NCBI GenBank assembly: GCA_019894655.1 | Contig: JAGXNZ010000297.1 | Coordinates: 1 to 8,796, forward strand | DNA: 8,796 nt | Direction: 5' to 3' | Source: Promethearchaeota archaeon | GTDB lineage: Archaea > Asgardarchaeota > Lokiarchaeia > Sigynarchaeales > SOKP01 | Part shown: positions 5,897 through 8,796 of the stretch, one piece after another | Layout of the letters: every line of letters begins with the position of its first letter | How positions within the stretch are numbered: position 1 is the stretch's first letter | Made by a program: the position numbers and the translations under genes | The notes under the pieces: model-generated | Told to the model about the DNA's origin: nothing | What the model saw: only the letters and a program-made list of their open reading frames with translations | The model's database searches: none

Positions 5897-6797
5897 ATTT
5901 ACTAGTTAAAATAAAAGACACTAATTCTATTATTATTTTTGCAGCCAATTTTAATGTTATATTGTTTGGTAAATCCAAGGAAGGTGAAACTTCAACGATA
6001 TCAAAACCAATAATATTAACATTTTTAGTAATTTCTCTGAAGATTTTCCATATTTCACGATAAGTAAAACCTCCAGGAATAGCATAACCTGTTCCCGGTG
6101 CTACAGATGGGTCTAAAACATCGATATCAATCGAAATGTATATGTTTTTCATGTTAGATTTTTTAAAAAAGTTTATGATTTTATCGACGAATGCATCTAT
6201 TCCGATGTCGTGTAGCACATAAGCGTTTAAATACGTAATTTGCTCGCTTTTTGCAAAGTCTAACTCTGGAACATCAATATCTCTCGTTCCAACAATAAGT
6301 AAATTGTTCTTTGATATATAATCTAAATCAAAAATGCGGTGGGAAACTGTAGCGTGAGAATATTTACCTTTATCATAATTTTCATACAAATCGAGATGAG
6401 CGTCAAAGATAAGAATTCCAAATTCACTTTTTCTATCAAAAGAATCTCCTATAGCTTTTACTACGGGATAAGTGCAAAAATGATCGCCTCCAACCATTAT
6501 AGGAACTACCTCTTTTTTTTGATTAAATATAGATTTCATAAAATTAACAATTTCTATAATATTCTTCTCTATGTTAACAGGCTCAATCGATATGTTTCCT
6601 ATATCAACAACTTTTAATTTAGGTATTTCAACCCCCATTTCAGTTGTTAATCCTAAATTTTCTGAAATTTCACGTATTTTTTGTGGTGCTCTTGCTGAAT
6701 CAGCTACTATCAGAGAACTTAAGTAGTCCCAGGGGATTCCAAAAAACACAAATTCCGTATTATTATCAATTGTTTCACCAAAATCAAAAAAAGTCAA
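5895..6797 (-). CDS. speB: Agmatinase / arginase-family ureohydrolase
   Basis: A 300-residue binuclear manganese hydrolase of the ureohydrolase family. Agmatinase members split agmatine into putrescine and urea. All six metal ligands are visible: H106 in GGDH (103-106), D132, H134 and D136 in DAHLD (132-136), and D224 and D226 in SIDIDVLDP (222-230), followed by PGTG at 234-237 and E269 in VEVSP. YSHAT (146-150) matches the segment that differs between agmatinases and arginases, but I cannot settle the substrate by eye. Length is typical for SpeB. The start is TTG at 6797: no ATG is available in frame upstream, the next Met is residue 54 and would remove the first strand, and GAGGGAT sits 6 bases before the TTG. 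It lies between argS (26-base gap) and DHS (11-base gap), which favours an agmatine/polyamine role over arginase or formiminoglutamase. Confidence 0.9.
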   Translation of the reverse strand: MTFFDFGETIDNNTEFVFFGIPWDYLSSLIVADSARAPQKIREISENLGLTTEMGVEIPKLKVVDIGNISIEPVNIEKNIIEIVNFMKSIFNQKKEVVPIMVGGDHFCTYPVVKAIGDSFDRKSEFGILIFDAHLDLYENYDKGKYSHATVSHRIFDLDYISKNNLLIVGTRDIDVPELDFAKSEQITYLNAYVLHDIGIDAFVDKIINFFKKSNMKNIYISIDIDVLDPSVAPGTGYAIPGGFTYREIWKIFREITKNVNIIGFDIVEVSPSLDLPNNITLKLAAKIIIELVSFILTSK

Positions 6798-6803
6798 AAT
6801 ATT

Positions 6804-6810
6804 ATCCCTC
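6804..6810 (-). promoter_or_regulatory. Shine-Dalgarno site deciding the TTG start of the agmatinase
   Basis: GAGGGAT on the minus strand lies 6 bases before the TTG at 6797-6795. It is the best reason to accept the TTG start, as no ATG or GTG codon in frame is closer. Because the argS stop is only about 20 bases upstream, translation is probably coupled. Confidence 0.6.
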
Positions 6811-6823
6811 TTTTCTATATAAA

Positions 6824-8536
6824 TTACATTTGATTTAAAATATCTATTCCTAATATGTCTAATCCAATTTTAATTATGATTTGAACGCACCTAATTAGTA
6901 ATATTCTAGTTTTTTCTAATTTTTTATTATCAGATAATACCTGGCATGAAGAATAAAATGAATTGAAAGCTTGACATAAAGTTAAAAGATATTGAGGGAT
7001 AAGATGGATGTTGTAATTCAAGCTTATAGAATCTAATATTTCTGGGAAATAATTTAATTGTCTAATCAAGAAGAGCTCTTTATCGTGATTAATTAAGTCC
7101 CAATTAACGTCCAAATCAATTTTTTTTTTAGATTTGGCTAAAATTGATTCAATTCTTGCATAACAGTATTGAATATAAGGACCCGTTTCACCCTCAAATG
7201 AAATACTCTCTTTAGGGTTGAATATAAAATCGGACTTAGGGTTAAATTTCAAGATAAAAAACGACAATGCCCCTAAACCAATTGCGTTTGCCCTTTCTTT
7301 TTTTTCTTGCTCTGTGAGCTCCGGATATCTTCTATCCACTTCTTCGTAAGCTAATGTTTGCATTTTGTTAATTATATCATCGGCATCTACGACTGTTCCT
7401 TCCCGGCTTTTCATTTTTCCCTCTGGCAAATAAACCATACCATATGAAAGATGAAATTTATCTTCCTTAAATCCAATCAAGTCTAAAACAGCAAATAACT
7501 GCTTAAAGTATAGGTCTTGTTCATTTCCCACCACGTAAATTGATTTATCGTAATTAAAATCTTCTTTTTTTTGAAATGCTAAGAAAATATCTTGAGTAAT
7601 ATATAACGAAGTACCATCTCGTCTCAATAAAATTTTATTTGGTAGGTTAAATTTCTCTTCTAAGAATGCAATAACAGCACCATCTTCAGTTTTACTAAAA
7701 ATTCCTTTATCTAATCCTTTAATAATTTTTTCCTTACCCTTCCAATAGATATCCGACTCAAAATATTCCTTATCAAAAGATAATTTTAAAGTATTATAAG
7801 TTTCTTCGAAGCCTTTATAAGCCCAATTGTTCATTTTTCTCCAGAGTGCTCTGGTTTGTGGTTCATTCTCTTCCCATAACCTAAGCAGATCGTATACTTT
7901 CTCAATTATCTTACTATCTTTTTGTTCCATTTGAGTGTATTTGACATAGAAATCTCCTACAAAATGATCCGACTTTTTATCCGGGTCTTTCCCATCTCCC
8001 CACTTCTTGTAAGCGAACATTGATTTACAGATGTGAATGCCTCTATTGTTACTTAAATTGACATCAAACACTTTATCTCCTTTATACTTTAAAAGATTCG
8101 ATAATGTACGACCTAACAGCATATTACGGATGTGACCGAAGTGGAGAGGCTTATTAGTATTCGGGGAGGGGTATTCTATTACTATTCTTGAAAAGTTTGA
8201 CGTAGATCTACTTATTTCATATATCCTCCCGTAGTCTTCTTGAAGAGTAAAAATATTTTGTAAAATTTGTTCTGGCTTCACTCTAAAATTTAAGTAAGGG
8301 CCCGTTGCTTCGATACTTACTAAATAATTAGGTAACTTCATATTTTTTTTTAATTCATTAGCTATATCATTGGGTGCTTTCCTTTCAAAGTTTGCGAGCT
8401 GAAAACAAGGAAATGCGTAACTAAAATCAAACTCCGGAGGTGGTATCTCAACTAAATTTTTTATTTCTTTCACTGAGATACTTGTGATATATTCGCTTAA
8501 ATATTCGGCAATTGTTTTCTTATCTACTAAGATCAT
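6824..8536 (-). CDS. argS: Arginyl-tRNA synthetase (class Ia)
   Basis: A 570-residue class I aminoacyl-tRNA synthetase that attaches arginine to tRNA-Arg in the cytoplasm. The N-terminal additional domain (about 1-90, tRNA D-loop recognition) leads to the catalytic core, with EYPSPNTNKPLH at 121-132 running into the HIGH-type motif HFGH (132-135) and then IRN. VVGNEQDLYFKQL (335-347) and KMKSREGTVV (374-383), the KMSKS-loop equivalent, follow. The C-terminal DALR-type anticodon-binding helices begin near 446 with SFEGETGPYIQY and run to the end. Length and motifs are normal, so an active enzyme is expected. The ATG at 8536 has no Shine-Dalgarno motif, so the mRNA leader may be very short. It is the first gene of a minus-strand cluster with the agmatinase and DHS. 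Confidence 0.97.
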   Translation of the reverse strand: MILVDKKTIAEYLSEYITSISVKEIKNLVEIPPPEFDFSYAFPCFQLANFERKAPNDIANELKKNMKLPNYLVSIEATGPYLNFRVKPEQILQNIFTLQEDYGRIYEISRSTSNFSRIVIEYPSPNTNKPLHFGHIRNMLLGRTLSNLLKYKGDKVFDVNLSNNRGIHICKSMFAYKKWGDGKDPDKKSDHFVGDFYVKYTQMEQKDSKIIEKVYDLLRLWEENEPQTRALWRKMNNWAYKGFEETYNTLKLSFDKEYFESDIYWKGKEKIIKGLDKGIFSKTEDGAVIAFLEEKFNLPNKILLRRDGTSLYITQDIFLAFQKKEDFNYDKSIYVVGNEQDLYFKQLFAVLDLIGFKEDKFHLSYGMVYLPEGKMKSREGTVVDADDIINKMQTLAYEEVDRRYPELTEQEKKERANAIGLGALSFFILKFNPKSDFIFNPKESISFEGETGPYIQYCYARIESILAKSKKKIDLDVNWDLINHDKELFLIRQLNYFPEILDSISLNYNIHLIPQYLLTLCQAFNSFYSSCQVLSDNKKLEKTRILLIRCVQIIIKIGLDILGIDILNQM

Positions 8537-8665
8537 TTTTAAAGATGGAGACAGTTCATAAATTCAAAATACTTACTGAATGTAACTTTTATCAGTTTTG
8601 TTAAATATATTTAGAATAACTCATAAAATTTTTGATAGTCTTTTAATAGAACGGTTGATTTGTTT
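8537..8665. promoter_or_regulatory. Divergent promoter region (argS / aminotransferase)
   Basis: A 129-base AT-rich spacer lies between divergent start codons. TAAATATATTTA (8602-8613) is a perfect 12-base palindrome and can act as a TATA element for both directions, 53 bases before the plus-strand ATG and 66 bases before the argS ATG. TTTATGAA on the minus strand (8562-8555) is a closer but weaker TATA candidate for argS. GGTTGAT at 8653-8659 precedes the plus-strand ATG by 6 bases and resembles the GGTGAT ribosome binding motif with one extra base. Confidence 0.45.
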
Positions 8666-8796
8666 ATGTCGTTTGAACAAGAAGCGAGAAAAAATTTTCC
8701 TAAATGGCCTATTCATAACGATGACGAGATAAATGCTTTAAAGAATGTAATAAAATCCGGTGAATGGTGGTGTGGAGCCCCAGGTGCTCACCAAGG
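8666..8796 (+). CDS. DegT/DnrJ/EryC1/StrS-type PLP aminotransferase, N-terminal fragment
   Basis: The gene runs off the right edge, leaving 43 complete codons. The reading begins MSFEQEARKNFPKWPIHNDD and continues with a helix (EINALKNVIKSG) and GEWWCGAPGAHQG. The WPxxxxxExxAL...V(I/L)xSGxWW pattern is the N-terminus of the DegT/DnrJ/EryC1/StrS aminotransferase family, PLP enzymes that act mainly on keto-sugars or related substrates in surface polysaccharide or secondary metabolism; the AHBA-synthase-like branch has the same WP and GxW features. The PLP lysine and the rest of the fold lie outside the window, so activity cannot be judged. The start is ATG at 8666, with an in-frame TAG at 8636-8638 and GGTTGAT upstream. 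It diverges from argS and is probably not part of that cluster. Confidence 0.75.
   Translation, partial: MSFEQEARKNFPKWPIHNDDEINALKNVIKSGEWWCGAPGAHQ

Noticed and set aside
5839..6063. Plus-strand open frame across the DHS/agmatinase junction
   Set aside because: It is antisense to two well-supported genes, and the composition is that of a reverse-strand shadow.
6339..6838. Two plus-strand open frames (6339-6617 and 6644-6838)
   Set aside because: Both are antisense to the agmatinase, which has all six metal ligands on the other strand.
6824..8536. Defective KMSKS loop in arginyl-tRNA synthetase
   Set aside because: KMKSREG is a normal form of this loop in many arginyl-tRNA synthetases, which commonly depart from KMSKS.

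Overview
The window looks like a piece of an AT-rich archaeal chromosome, most likely an Asgard archaeon of the Lokiarchaeia type. Three things point there: a Ras/Rab-like small GTPase with all five G motifs, a small protein whose predicted strand/helix order fits a longin-like fold, and an archaeal/eukaryotic-type deoxyhypusine synthase. Archaeal features elsewhere agree: TATA-like octamers, oligo-T tracts after genes, Shine-Dalgarno variants such as GTGAT, and some genes with no visible ribosome binding site. The lineage is inferred from gene content; there is no rRNA here to confirm it.

Layout. Positions 1-118 hold the unassigned, GC-richer end of something upstream and oligo-T tracts for both strands. 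A Rab-like GTPase (minus, 119-667) and a stand-alone CinA C-terminal/PncC-type NMN amidase (plus, 800-1276) diverge from a shared, symmetric promoter region. A 12-helix MFS-like membrane protein (plus, 1416-2654) follows. Then comes a 421-base gap between convergent genes with several short inverted repeats but no gene I can name. An M29-family metallo-aminopeptidase (minus, 3076-4257) and the longin-like protein (plus, 4436-4900) diverge from another AT-rich promoter region that contains a perfect palindrome.

The rest is a tight minus-strand cluster: arginyl-tRNA synthetase (8536-6824), agmatinase/arginase-family ureohydrolase (6797-5895) and deoxyhypusine synthase (5883-4939), with gaps of 26 and 11 bases. 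The second and third genes use TTG and GTG starts, each with a Shine-Dalgarno-like motif 6 bases upstream. The right edge (from 8666, plus) holds the first 43 codons of a DegT/DnrJ/EryC1/StrS-type PLP aminotransferase.

How the genes may work together. The argS-ureohydrolase-DHS cluster joins arginine charging, cleavage of an arginine-derived guanidino compound (probably agmatine to putrescine) and transfer of an aminobutyl group to aIF5A. That is a coherent arginine-to-hypusine, translation-centred unit. The DHS keeps its catalytic lysine, but several positions that contact spermidine in the human enzyme are changed. With the adjacent agmatinase, this makes a non-standard aminobutyl donor such as agmatine worth testing. 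This is the most interesting point in the window.
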